Source: Candidatus Pelagibacter sp.
GTDB lineage: Bacteria; Pseudomonadota; Alphaproteobacteria; Pelagibacterales; Pelagibacteraceae
DNA: 18,124 nucleotides
NCBI GenBank assembly: GCA_028095445.1
Contig: JAOHCJ010000014.1
Location: 1-18,124, forward strand
Direction: 5' to 3'
Positions within the stretch are counted from its first letter, which is position 1. The number at the start of each line of letters is the position of its first letter. The notes beneath the pieces were generated by a model that saw only the letters and a list, made by a program, of their open reading frames with translations, was not told the DNA's origin and did not search any database. The translations under genes and the position numbers were made by a program. Shown here in pieces: positions 7,129-15,499 of the stretch.

Positions 7129-8301
7129 ATGATAAAAAAATTATCTAAACCTTTTAAATGGTTTTTTCAACTTGAAGCAGCCAGTGGTTTAATCTTACTA
7201 ATAGCAGCTATAATTGCTCTTGTTATTAGCAACTCTAACTTTAAAGATTTTTACTTTGATGGACTGAAACATTATTTATTTATTGGTGTGAATAATTTTG
7301 GTTTAAAGTTATCAGTACATCATTGGATAAATGATGCTTTGATGGCTATATTTTTTTTCTTTGTTACTCTTGAAATAAAAAGAGAATTTGTCCGAGGTGA
7401 ATTATCAAATATAAAAAAAGCGTTATTACCTATTATAGCAGCTGTAGGTGGCATGTTAGTACCAGCTTTATTCTACATCTTAATAAATATTGAAAATCCT
7501 GAAACTTTAAATGGATGGGCCATACCATCAGCAACTGATATTGCTTTTTCATTAGGTATTTTATCTTTACTTGGCTCAAGAGTACCTATTTCTCTAAAAA
7601 TTTTTTTAACGGCACTAGCAATTATTGATGATCTTGGCGCAATTTTAATTATTGCCTTTTTTTACTCTGGTGATTTAAGTATAAGTTATTTGAGCTTAAT
7701 TCTGATTTCTTTTATTTTTTTACTTACATTAAATAAATTTGGTATTAAAAAATTTACTCCTTATCTTTTAATTGGTCTATTCATGTGGTACTTTACATTT
7801 AAATCTGGCATTCATGCTACTATTGCAGGTGTACTTCTGGCCTCAGCGATACCTCACAGCAAAAAAGATAAAGATTTTTCACTATTGGTTAAAATTGAAC
7901 ATTTAATTAGTCCTTATGTAGCTTTTGTAATTATGCCACTATTTGCATTTGCTAATGCAGGTGTTTCATTACAAGGTTTAACAATCGCTTCATTAACTTT
8001 ACCCGTACCGTTTGGTATAGTTACAGGATTATTTTTTGGTAAACAAATCGGAGTCATGTTTTTTTCTTATATTTCTGTTAAACTTAAATTTGCTCAATTG
8101 CCAGATCGTTCAAATTGGTTAAGTTTATATGGTGTTTCAATCCTAACTGGTATTGGTTTCACTATGAGCTTATTTGTAGGAAATTTAGCCTTTGCTGACA
8201 ATACTGATTACATTGATGGTGTAAAAATTGGTGTATTAACAGGATCACTATTATCAACATTATTTGGGTATTTTTTATTATTAATTGTTTCAAAAAAGTA
8301 A
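7129..8301 (+). CDS. nhaA: Na+/H+ antiporter NhaA
   Basis: A 390-residue inner-membrane antiporter that exports Na+ in exchange for H+, for sodium and pH homeostasis; the length equals the usual NhaA size (about 390). Key residues are present: the aspartate of SATDIAF (D137, E. coli D133), the ion-binding Asp pair of AIIDDLGAI (D167/D168, E. coli D163/D164) and the lysine of FFGKQIG (K305, E. coli K300). The conserved segments ANAGVSL (275-281) and GIGFTMSLF (341-349) are also clear. The pattern suggests about 12 membrane segments. It sits between the zinc-ribbon gene (4-nt gap) and gpx (3-nt gap), so it is probably co-transcribed with both. No Shine-Dalgarno precedes the ATG. An antiporter fits a marine lifestyle. 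Confidence 0.97.
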   Translation: MIKKLSKPFKWFFQLEAASGLILLIAAIIALVISNSNFKDFYFDGLKHYLFIGVNNFGLKLSVHHWINDALMAIFFFFVTLEIKREFVRGELSNIKKALLPIIAAVGGMLVPALFYILINIENPETLNGWAIPSATDIAFSLGILSLLGSRVPISLKIFLTALAIIDDLGAILIIAFFYSGDLSISYLSLILISFIFLLTLNKFGIKKFTPYLLIGLFMWYFTFKSGIHATIAGVLLASAIPHSKKDKDFSLLVKIEHLISPYVAFVIMPLFAFANAGVSLQGLTIASLTLPVPFGIVTGLFFGKQIGVMFFSYISVKLKFAQLPDRSNWLSLYGVSILTGIGFTMSLFVGNLAFADNTDYIDGVKIGVLTGSLLSTLFGYFLLLIVSKK

Positions 8302-8304
8302 CTT

Positions 8305-8862
8305 ATGTTTGTTAAAAATCACCTTATAACTTATATAATTATGTTTATGTTTTCCTTTTTTAATAATGTTGAAGCTAAATATACAAAGGTGTTTTTTGAC
8401 TTTAAGATTAAAAGTGTTGATGGAAAAATTATTGATTTTTCTAAGTTCAAAAATAAAACTATTTTACTAGTCAACGTTGCTAGTAACTGTGGTTTTACAA
8501 AACAATATGCAGGCCTACAAACTCTTTATGAAACTTATAAAGATAAAGGTTTTATCGTTATAGGCATACCATCAAATCAATTTGGCCGTCAAGAACCTGG
8601 TTCAAATCAAGATATAAAGAATTTTTGTGAAACAAATTTTAATATTACATTTCCAATTACAGATAAGGTTGATGTTAAAGGCCCCAAAGCTGAAGAGGTT
8701 TATATTTGGGCAAAAAATAATTATGGCAATTCAGCAGTCCCCAAATGGAATTTCCATAAAATTTTGATTAATAAACAGGGTAAAATAGAAGCAACATACG
8801 GATCGTTTGTAAAGCCAATGTCTGAAAAGTTGGTAAAAAAAATTCAAAAATTACTTAATTAA
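8305..8862 (+). CDS. Glutathione peroxidase family protein, exported
   Basis: A 185-residue thiol peroxidase that reduces hydrogen and organic peroxides. Residues 1-24 form a hydrophobic signal peptide ending VEA, so the enzyme likely works in the periplasm. The peroxidatic cysteine is C62 in VASNCGFT; there is no in-frame UGA, so it is a Cys enzyme rather than a selenoprotein. The other active-site residues are Q92 in SNQFG and W148/N149 in KWNFHK. C108 in NFCETNF could be a resolving cysteine, which would make thioredoxin rather than glutathione the likely reductant. Further family segments are GRQEPGS (94-100) and FPITDKVDVKG (116-126). It follows nhaA after 3 nt. Its stop overlaps the stop of the convergent epimerase gene by 8 nt. 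Confidence 0.93.
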   Translation: MFVKNHLITYIIMFMFSFFNNVEAKYTKVFFDFKIKSVDGKIIDFSKFKNKTILLVNVASNCGFTKQYAGLQTLYETYKDKGFIVIGIPSNQFGRQEPGSNQDIKNFCETNFNITFPITDKVDVKGPKAEEVYIWAKNNYGNSAVPKWNFHKILINKQGKIEATYGSFVKPMSEKLVKKIQKLLN

Positions 8863-9730
8863 TAATATCAAAAATATATTTTTTTAAAGAAATTTTACCA
8901 AAATATTTATAAACTTTATTTTTTAAACTTAAATTAGTGAGAGCTGAAGCGTATCTTTCCCCTTCTCTTTTTGGTAAATATTTTATTTTAGATTTGAACA
9001 TCTTTGCCACCTCTAGTATCGAATAGCTTTTATGATTAGAAATACTATAATGTCTACACTTATTTAATTTCCATGCAATATAACAAGTATTAACTGTATC
9101 CAGTATATGAGTAAATCTCCTAGTTTGATTACCAGGCTTTACTACAGTAAGCGGTTTTTTATTATTATATGCTTCCTCGAAAATACCAATTACTGTAGCC
9201 ATTTTACCTTTACGAATCTGATTAGGCCCATATACATTGTAGAAATAAACTACCTCAAATTTAAAATTAAACCATTTTTTCATATTGTCTAATAGTTCTA
9301 AATTTTTAGCTTTTGTAAAAGCGTAAGGTGAGAGGTTCTTATCGTCACCATTATTACCTAAGGTTGCTGATGTAGCAGAGTAAATAAGCTTAATATTATT
9401 TTTTAAACAAAAATTAAATATAGCATTAGTCCCTATTGTATTAGAATCTATGCAATGATCAAAGTTGATAAAACTTTGATAAATTCGTGCAAACTCACCA
9501 AAATGAAAAATTGATCTGATCTTCGATGGTTTTTTTATTATTCTAAAAATATCTCTAGTGTCAGCTACTATGTATTTAACTCTCTTATCTTTTATATGGT
9601 TTTTTTTATTACCTGATGAGTAATTATCTATACTTATTATACTAAACTTTGTTTTTTTTAATAATAAAGATATTAAATTTGAACCAACAAAACCAGCACC
9701 ACCAGTTACTACTAAAATATTTTTTTTCAT
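8855..9730 (-). CDS. NAD-dependent nucleotide-sugar epimerase/dehydratase (GalE-like SDR)
   Basis: A 291-residue extended short-chain dehydrogenase. The NAD-binding motif TGGAGFVG is at 9-16 and the acidic end of the second strand (SIDNYSSG) at 33-40. The catalytic Y-x3-K is Y136/K140 in SPYAFTK, preceded by a Ser/Thr-rich strand YSATSA (117-122). FYNVYGPNQ at 163-171 is typical of GalE-type enzymes. It probably interconverts NDP-sugars for surface glycans; the exact substrate is not readable. It is somewhat shorter than classical GalE (about 330-340), mainly in the C-terminal substrate domain. It is the last gene of the ten-gene minus-strand run, one nucleotide after the MBL gene, and may be an add-on to the conserved metG-tatD-MBL block. 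Confidence 0.85.
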   Translation of the reverse strand: MKKNILVVTGGAGFVGSNLISLLLKKTKFSIISIDNYSSGNKKNHIKDKRVKYIVADTRDIFRIIKKPSKIRSIFHFGEFARIYQSFINFDHCIDSNTIGTNAIFNFCLKNNIKLIYSATSATLGNNGDDKNLSPYAFTKAKNLELLDNMKKWFNFKFEVVYFYNVYGPNQIRKGKMATVIGIFEEAYNNKKPLTVVKPGNQTRRFTHILDTVNTCYIAWKLNKCRHYSISNHKSYSILEVAKMFKSKIKYLPKREGERYASALTNLSLKNKVYKYFGKISLKKYIFDIIN

Positions 9731-9731
9731 T

Positions 9732-10505
9732 TTAAAATTTTAATGTTAAGCCATCATATCCAGGTATTATATTATTGGGAAGTATTTTCAATAGCTGATT
9801 ATAATCTAAATCATTATGTAAATTTGTAAGAATTGTTTTTTTGGGTTTGATAACTTTAACTATTTCCAGAACTTTATTCAAATTAAAGTGTGATGGATGT
9901 TCTTTATACCATAAGCAGTCTATGACGAAAAAATCAATGTTCTTAAATAACAATAAATCTTTTTTATAAATTAAGCTTACATCACTTGCATAGGCTACTT
10001 TGTTGTTTATTAAATAACAAATACTTTTAATTTTTCCATGTTCCACAGGAATAGATCTTATTAAAATTTTTTTGTGATTATTTGAAAACACATGTTTTTT
10101 TTTAAGTTCTAATAATTTTAGTGTAGAGGGGTATTCATCTGTACCTTTAAAACAATATTTAAATGTAGAATATAAATATTTTGATGTAATTGTATCAGCA
10201 TATGTGGGTATTTGTTGTTTTTTTTTTAAAAAAAAAGCTCTTAGATCATTAATACCATGAGTTTGGTCTGCGTGTAAATGTGTATAAAAAACTTTATCAA
10301 TAGTTCTGACTTTGTTATTTATCAGCTGATTACGTAAATCTGGGGAAGTATCAATTAAAATATTTAAATCATTGAATTTGATAAGTGCTGAACATCTTGT
10401 TCTATAATTTTTTTTATTATTAGGATCACATTTTCCAAAATTTCCATCAATTATAGGCACACCCATAGAACTTCCACTGCCTAATAAAATAAACTTTGAA
10501 TACAT
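9732..10505 (-). CDS. PhnP-like metallo-beta-lactamase-fold hydrolase with altered metal motif
   Basis: A 257-residue MBL-fold protein related to PhnP (phosphoribosyl cyclic phosphate phosphodiesterase) and RNase Z-type phosphodiesterases. The N-terminus LLGSGSSMGVP (7-17) and the IDTSPDLR segment (51-58) are family marks. The metal motif reads THLHADQTHG (75-84): H76, H78 and D80 are present, but the fourth ligand position, normally His in HxHxDH, is Gln81. H83, H156 (PVEHGK), D175 (YASDVS) and H230 (TNLHND) are other candidate ligands. Only two cysteines (C26, C38) are near the position of the PhnP structural zinc site. It follows tatD after 9 nt, an order common in Alphaproteobacteria. There are no phn genes nearby, so a phosphonate role is not supported; a nucleotide or RNA phosphodiester substrate is possible. 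Confidence 0.82.
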   Translation of the reverse strand: MYSKFILLGSGSSMGVPIIDGNFGKCDPNNKKNYRTRCSALIKFNDLNILIDTSPDLRNQLINNKVRTIDKVFYTHLHADQTHGINDLRAFFLKKKQQIPTYADTITSKYLYSTFKYCFKGTDEYPSTLKLLELKKKHVFSNNHKKILIRSIPVEHGKIKSICYLINNKVAYASDVSLIYKKDLLLFKNIDFFVIDCLWYKEHPSHFNLNKVLEIVKVIKPKKTILTNLHNDLDYNQLLKILPNNIIPGYDGLTLKF

Positions 10506-10514
10506 AGAAAAATA

Positions 10515-11276
10515 TTAATTGTTAAATAAAACGTTAAAATTCTTTGTAGTTAATTCCACTAAATCATCAAATGATCTACCTTTAATTAAAGAAAGTTTTT
10601 CTGCTGTGTATTTGATAAAGCTAGGTTCATTACTTTTACCTCTCATTGGTATTGGGGCTAAAAAAGGACTGTCTGTTTCGATCAATAACTTATTTAAAGG
10701 TATTGTTTTAAAAGTGTTTTGCAAAGGAACACTATTCTTAAAAGTTATAATACCACTAGCGGAAAAAAAGGCTCCTAATGATAAAAGTTTTTTTGAAAAT
10801 TCTAAAGATCCAGTAAAACAATGCATTAATATTTTTAGATCATCACACTTATAATCATTAAGGATATTAAAAGTTTCATCTTCAGCCTCTCTAGAATGCA
10901 CTATGATTGGTTTTTTGAGAATTATTGCTGCTTCTATATGTTCTTTAAAGCTATCAATTTGTCTATCTTTAGCACTATTATTGTAAAAAAAATCTAAACC
11001 AGTTTCACCAACACCAATTATTTTTTTATGTTTTTTTATGTTTTTAATTATGTCCTCTTTATTTACAACATTTTTTTCAGTTTCATGAGGATGGATCCCA
11101 TATGTACCAAAAATAATCGCATCTTTTTTTATTATATTTTGTATTTTTGTAAAACTATCTAGTGTTGTACAAATAGTTAATAGTTTATTTATGCCTATGT
11201 CTTTAGATCTTCTAATAATAAGGTCAAGATTATTGAATAAAGGATCATGATCTAGATGACAGTGGGAATCAATCAT
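10515..11276 (-). CDS. tatD: TatD family metal-dependent DNase
   Basis: A 253-residue TIM-barrel hydrolase of the TatD family (3'-5' DNA exonuclease activity in characterised members, metal dependent, cytoplasmic). Ligand residues are all present: H5 and H7 in DSHCHLD, E91 in GETGLD, H127 in IVHSRE, H152 in LMHCFTG and D202 in ETDSPFLAP. I chose the ATG at 11276 rather than the in-frame TTG at 11309. The ATG starts immediately before the barrel's first strand (MIDSHCHLD) and gives an 8-nt overlap with the metG stop, as at other junctions of this run. Order metG-tatD-MBL is the standard alphaproteobacterial arrangement. Translation is likely coupled to metG, as no Shine-Dalgarno is seen. Confidence 0.95.
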   Translation of the reverse strand: MIDSHCHLDHDPLFNNLDLIIRRSKDIGINKLLTICTTLDSFTKIQNIIKKDAIIFGTYGIHPHETEKNVVNKEDIIKNIKKHKKIIGVGETGLDFFYNNSAKDRQIDSFKEHIEAAIILKKPIIVHSREAEDETFNILNDYKCDDLKILMHCFTGSLEFSKKLLSLGAFFSASGIITFKNSVPLQNTFKTIPLNKLLIETDSPFLAPIPMRGKSNEPSFIKYTAEKLSLIKGRSFDDLVELTTKNFNVLFNN

Positions 11277-12810
11277 TTTTTTTTTCAATTTTTTTAAATA
11301 AAATATCAATTTTACAAATCTTATTATCAGTTTTTAAAAAATTATGAGAACCTATTGATTCAAAACTAATATCTTCGACTTTTAAATTAAAAATAACCAA
11401 GGCCTTTTTTATTGTATCTGGAATAATTGGATACAACATAAATGAAATTTTACGTATCATTTCAAGCGAAGTGTAAACAATAGTGTTAAGTCTTTTTTCG
11501 TCACCTTTTTTTTTCCAAGGCTCTTGGTCATTAAAATATTTGTTTGCTTCAAAAAGTGCATTAACAATAAAATCAATGTAAAAATTGATATTTTGTTTAT
11601 CAATCTCAACTCTTAATTTAGGTAAATTTTCAGTAAAGTTATTTAACATTTTAAGATCATCATTTGTAAAATTATCTTTCAAAGGAATTTTAGAATGACA
11701 ATTTTTTTCTGCAAAAGCTGTAACTCTTTGACACAAATTACCGTAATTATTTGCTAAATCACTATTAATACAAGCTTCTAGTTTTTCAATAGAAACATTC
11801 CCATCATTGCCAAATGAAACTTCTTTAATTAAATAATATCTTAATGAGTCTAGGCCGTAAATTTTAATTATATCTAATGGATCTAGAATGTTTCCCTTAG
11901 ACTTAGACATTTTTTCATCACCTGATAATATCCATCCATGACCATAAATTTTTTGTGGTAAAGGAATTTTTGCAGCCATTAAAAATGCAGGCCAATATAC
12001 AGCATGAAATCTTAGTATATCTTTTCCTATTAAATGTAGCGATGCCGGCCAAAAATTTTTATACAACACATCATTTGTATCTGGATAATTGAGAGCACTT
12101 AAATAGTTAGTAAGTGCATCAAGCCATACATAAATAACATGTTCATTATTATTGGGAACATTTATTCCCCATGAAAAAGCCTTTCTACTAATTGATAAAT
12201 CTTTTAAACCACTTTTAACAAAACTGATTACTTCTTTTTTTTTTGATTTTGGGGATATAAAATCAGAATTTTTCTCGTAATATTCTAATAGCCTATCTTG
12301 CCATTTAGAAAGCTTGAAAAAGTAAGATTCTTCTTCAATCCATTCAACAGCTGACCCTGACGATAAAGATACTTTTAAACCATTAATCTCTATAATTTCA
12401 TCTTCGTTATAAAATGCTTCATCAGAAACTGAATACCAGCCTGAATATTTAGATAAATAGATATCATTGTTTTTTTCTAATTTGGTCCATATATGTTGAA
12501 CAGTTTTTTTATGTCTATTTTCAGTAGTTCTTATAAAATCTGTGTTTGACAAATTAAGAGTATCTGAAAGTTCTCTAAATGTTTGACTAATTTCATCACA
12601 AAATATTAATGGATCGATATTTTTTTTTTCAGCTGCTCGTTGTATCTTTAAACCGTGTTCATCTGTGCCAGTAAGAAAGTGGACGTTAAAACCGTCTATA
12701 CGTTTAAATCTTGCAAAAAAGTCTGCAATAATACTTGAATACGCATGACCCATATGAGGTTTTGCAGATGGATAGTAAATCGGTGTTGTTATATAATAAT
12801 TTTTATCCAT
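11269..12810 (-). CDS. metG: Methionyl-tRNA synthetase, zinc-free MetG2 type
   Basis: A 513-residue class I aminoacyl-tRNA synthetase that charges tRNA-Met. The HIGH-type signature is HMGH (19-22) and the KMSKS loop is at 300-304. Other conserved segments are FLTGTDEHG (45-53), YVWLDALTNY (227-236) and IGKDILRFHA (261-270). The connective-peptide knuckle reads GWYSVSDEAFY (124-134): the Cys residues of the zinc-binding form are replaced by Ser, so this is the zinc-free, short type without a C-terminal EMAP-like tRNA-binding domain. The length fits that group. Its start overlaps the holB stop by 8 nt and its stop overlaps tatD by 8 nt. Confidence 0.97.
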   Translation of the reverse strand: MDKNYYITTPIYYPSAKPHMGHAYSSIIADFFARFKRIDGFNVHFLTGTDEHGLKIQRAAEKKNIDPLIFCDEISQTFRELSDTLNLSNTDFIRTTENRHKKTVQHIWTKLEKNNDIYLSKYSGWYSVSDEAFYNEDEIIEINGLKVSLSSGSAVEWIEEESYFFKLSKWQDRLLEYYEKNSDFISPKSKKKEVISFVKSGLKDLSISRKAFSWGINVPNNNEHVIYVWLDALTNYLSALNYPDTNDVLYKNFWPASLHLIGKDILRFHAVYWPAFLMAAKIPLPQKIYGHGWILSGDEKMSKSKGNILDPLDIIKIYGLDSLRYYLIKEVSFGNDGNVSIEKLEACINSDLANNYGNLCQRVTAFAEKNCHSKIPLKDNFTNDDLKMLNNFTENLPKLRVEIDKQNINFYIDFIVNALFEANKYFNDQEPWKKKGDEKRLNTIVYTSLEMIRKISFMLYPIIPDTIKKALVIFNLKVEDISFESIGSHNFLKTDNKICKIDILFKKIEKKND

Positions 12811-13744
12811 TTAACAATCTTGATTGAAATTCTAAAAATAAAGCTTCTTCATCTAAATTATATTTTTGAGTAAAATGAATTTTGTCCACAAATTTATGGT
12901 AAATCTTTAGTAAAGATTTTTTAGTTTTCGAAATTTTGTATTCTTTTAAAAAAAATAGTTCAATTAAATCAATAATCAAATTTTTTACAAATATATCTTT
13001 TTTATAGTAGACATTACTTATCAGTAAATCTAAGAAGTTATTTAAATTATAATCAGTTAAACTTATTTTTTTCTCATTAGCAAAAATAATTAATTTAATA
13101 AATTGTCCAGGTGAATTATAATAGTTTATTAAATCAGAATTAATTTCTGATAATAGATCTTTGTTTAATAGTTTATTAGAAATTTCAATAACACGATCAA
13201 AAGATAAATTAATATTAAACAACAATGTTCTTGATTTTAAAGTAGGTAATATTTTTTTTTCATTATTATGAATAAGAATGAAATAAATATTATTGTTAGG
13301 TTCTTCAATTACTTTTAATAAAGCATTGACTGAATTTTTATTAAGATTTTCAACATTATCTATTAAGATGAACCTTGGTGATAAATTAAAACTTGATTTA
13401 TTTGTAAATTGTATCATTTCCCTAATTTGAGAAATATCAATGTTTTTTTTTTCTTCTTTTAAGTCAATTGGATAAAAATTAGGATGAACATTGTTAAGAA
13501 TTAATTTATATGATTTATTTTCTTTATTTATAATATTATTTTTTATGTCATATTTAAATTCTTCATTTTTAGAAAGAACATGATTAATCAGGTGATAAGC
13601 CATTGTTGCTTTGCCCAATCCCTTTTTTCCTGAAAGTAAAATTTTATTTGGCAGCTTATTATTTTTGTATAAAATTAAAAATTGATTAAGTTCTTTTTCT
13701 AAACCGTAAAGTCTAGTATTTTCAGAAGGCTTTATATTTAGCAT
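12803..13744 (-). CDS. holB: DNA polymerase III delta prime subunit
   Basis: A 313-residue AAA+ clamp-loader subunit (delta prime) that helps load the sliding clamp at replication forks. A P-loop-like GKKGLGKAT lies at 39-47, a DNVENL sensor/Walker B region at 129-134, ALLKVIEEP at 141-149, and an SRT motif (171-173) in place of the usual SRC. The first 180 residues are readily recognised; the C-terminal collar domain is divergent and Lys/Asn rich. It lies between tmk (1-nt TAATG overlap) and metG (8-nt overlap), the usual alphaproteobacterial order tmk-holB-metG. No zinc-finger cysteines typical of DnaX are present, which argues against tau/gamma. Confidence 0.9.
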   Translation of the reverse strand: MLNIKPSENTRLYGLEKELNQFLILYKNNKLPNKILLSGKKGLGKATMAYHLINHVLSKNEEFKYDIKNNIINKENKSYKLILNNVHPNFYPIDLKEEKKNIDISQIREMIQFTNKSSFNLSPRFILIDNVENLNKNSVNALLKVIEEPNNNIYFILIHNNEKKILPTLKSRTLLFNINLSFDRVIEISNKLLNKDLLSEINSDLINYYNSPGQFIKLIIFANEKKISLTDYNLNNFLDLLISNVYYKKDIFVKNLIIDLIELFFLKEYKISKTKKSLLKIYHKFVDKIHFTQKYNLDEEALFLEFQSRLLNG

Positions 13745-14355
13745 TATATTAAATTGCCCATCTTATTTAATATAATTTCTTTATTTTGAGTGATGTCTGA
13801 ATTAGAATCAATTTTCATATATTTAGTTGGATTTTTTTTTAAAATTTTAATAAAACCATTTTGTACTTTTGAATAGAAAAGGCTATTAAATTTATCGTAA
13901 CGATTTAAACTCTTTCTAAGTAGAAGTCTTTTTTTCATATTTTTTTGGTTTACTAAATTTAAAAAAGTAAAATCAATTTTAATATCTTTCAATAAAAATT
14001 GATTAATCGTGCTTATTAATTTTAAATCAAGGCCCATACCATAGTGCTGATAAGCTATTGTGGAATCAATAAATCTATCAATTAATATAATCTTTTTACC
14101 ATAATTTTTTTTTATTAAATCAATATTTTCACTTCTTGCAGATAAATATAATAGTAAATCAGTTTTATTATTAAATGATGATTTATCACTAAGAATAATT
14201 TTTCTAATTTTTTCTGAATTCTTGCTGCCCCCAGGTTCTCTGATTTTAATAAATTTTCTTTTTTTTCTTTTTAAGTAGTTCGATACATTCTTTATATGGA
14301 AGGATTTTCCACTACCCTCTACTCCCTCAAAAACAATTATTGGATTTTTAGACAT
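13744..14355 (-). CDS. tmk: Thymidylate kinase
   Basis: A 203-residue kinase that converts dTMP to dTDP in the dTTP pathway. The P-loop GVEGSGKS is at 11-18, the substrate-binding IREPGGS at 38-44, and the DR-type motif DRFIDSTIAYQ at 93-103. A LID region with Arg-rich residues follows at 144-152. The length is normal for the family. Its start overlaps the carboxypeptidase stop by 8 nt and its stop shares a TAATG junction with holB. Supply of dTTP and clamp loading are thus made from one transcript, as in many Alphaproteobacteria. Confidence 0.96.
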   Translation of the reverse strand: MSKNPIIVFEGVEGSGKSFHIKNVSNYLKRKKRKFIKIREPGGSKNSEKIRKIILSDKSSFNNKTDLLLYLSARSENIDLIKKNYGKKIILIDRFIDSTIAYQHYGMGLDLKLISTINQFLLKDIKIDFTFLNLVNQKNMKKRLLLRKSLNRYDKFNSLFYSKVQNGFIKILKKNPTKYMKIDSNSDITQNKEIILNKMGNLI

Positions 14356-15499
14356 CGCCCCAGATTAAAAAATTAATTGACTTAATTAGCCTTGAGAAAA
14401 TATTTAATTTTTTAATATCTTCAAACGCTAATAAATCATATTCATTTATTAGTTCATCCTGGTAACTTATTATTAATCTTCCTATTTTATCATCTTTTTT
14501 TATTGGTGCCTGTATAGGTCCATTATAAATTATAGAAACTTGTAAAAATTTTTTTTTCGCTTTTGGTAATGTTTTATAAATATCTCTTTTAACGTATGTA
14601 TTAACAAAATCCTTTGTTCCAAGCCAAACCTCAGCTTTTTCTATTGGTTCGTCAGATTTTGCTATTTTAATCAAATCAAAATTAGTTATACCCCAAGTTA
14701 AAAGTTTAGCACTTTCTACTGATCTGGATCTTTTAGTATCGAAACCACTACCTACCGCTATTAATCTTCTGCCTTTTCTATAAACTGATGATGCTAAAGA
14801 ATACTTCTCTACAGCAAGGTATCCAGTTTTTATACCGTCCACACCAAAATTTTTGTAAAGCAATGGATTTCTATTTCCTTGGGTTATTGGGTCACCACCT
14901 GTCCTATCCCAGGTAAATTCTTTTTCTGAAAAATATTCATACTCATTAGGAAATTCTTTAATTAAATAATTAGACATAATCATAATATCTCTGACAGTAG
15001 AAACATTTTCAGTGTTATTTATTCCTGAAGAGTTAGCAAAGTTAGTGTTTGTCATACCTAATTCTTTTGCTTTGGACGTCATAAGAATAGCAAATTCCTC
15101 TTCTGTACCAGCAATACCCTCAGCTAAGGCAACACAAGCATCATTTCCTGAAGCAACAATTATTCCTCTAAGTAAATTTTCTACTGTAACTTCATCACCA
15201 ACCATAATAAACATTGAAGAATAACCAGCTGATGATAACCGCCAAGCATTTTCAGAAACTATAAATTTATCACTTAAGCTCAAATCTCCACTTTTCAATA
15301 AATCAAAAGCAATTATAGCTGTCATAATTTTTGTCATAGATGCGGGGTAAATAGATTTATCAGGCTCTTTTTCATAAAGAATTTCACCAGATAAATAATC
15401 CTGAAGTATTGCTGTTCTAACATTTATATCAAATGCTGCATTGGCATTAAAAATAAATAGAAACACAGTTAATAAGGTCAAAATTTTCAATTTAATCAT
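14348..15499 (-). CDS. D-alanyl-D-alanine carboxypeptidase (PBP5/6 type)
   Basis: A 383-residue low-molecular-weight penicillin-binding protein that removes the terminal D-Ala from peptidoglycan stem peptides in the periplasm. All three active-site motifs are visible: S54-MT-K57, S117-G-N119 and K224-T-G226. A signal peptide spans about 1-21, ending in NANAA. A C-terminal amphipathic helix (about 362-383, ending LIKSINFLIWG) probably anchors it to the outer face of the inner membrane, as in PBP5. I chose ATG 15499 over the in-frame TTG at 15523 because it gives a compact signal peptide and an 8-nt overlap with the rlpA-like stop. Family names dacA/dacC/dacF cannot be separated from sequence alone. 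It follows two other peptidoglycan-related genes. Confidence 0.95.
   Translation of the reverse strand: MIKLKILTLLTVFLFIFNANAAFDINVRTAILQDYLSGEILYEKEPDKSIYPASMTKIMTAIIAFDLLKSGDLSLSDKFIVSENAWRLSSAGYSSMFIMVGDEVTVENLLRGIIVASGNDACVALAEGIAGTEEEFAILMTSKAKELGMTNTNFANSSGINNTENVSTVRDIMIMSNYLIKEFPNEYEYFSEKEFTWDRTGGDPITQGNRNPLLYKNFGVDGIKTGYLAVEKYSLASSVYRKGRRLIAVGSGFDTKRSRSVESAKLLTWGITNFDLIKIAKSDEPIEKAEVWLGTKDFVNTYVKRDIYKTLPKAKKKFLQVSIIYNGPIQAPIKKDDKIGRLIISYQDELINEYDLLAFEDIKKLNIFSRLIKSINFLIWGDV

Noticed and set aside
8855..8900. Rho-independent terminator at the convergent junction
   Set aside because: T and A runs are present but no GC-containing stem of useful length can be drawn on either strand.
9107..9292. 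61-codon open frame on the plus strand
   Set aside because: It lies wholly antisense to the epimerase gene, whose family motifs are clear, and shows no recognisable domain.
10519..10854. 111-codon open frame on the plus strand
   Set aside because: It is antisense to the conserved C-terminal half of tatD; the open frame is a mirror of codon bias there and has no family resemblance.
11277..11309. Longer tatD form starting at TTG 11309
   Set aside because: It adds a Lys-rich 11-residue tail before the first barrel strand and lengthens the overlap with metG to 41 nt; ATG at 11276 fits better.
15012..15224. 70-codon open frame on the plus strand
   Set aside because: It is antisense to the active-site region of the D,D-carboxypeptidase and has no start signal or domain.
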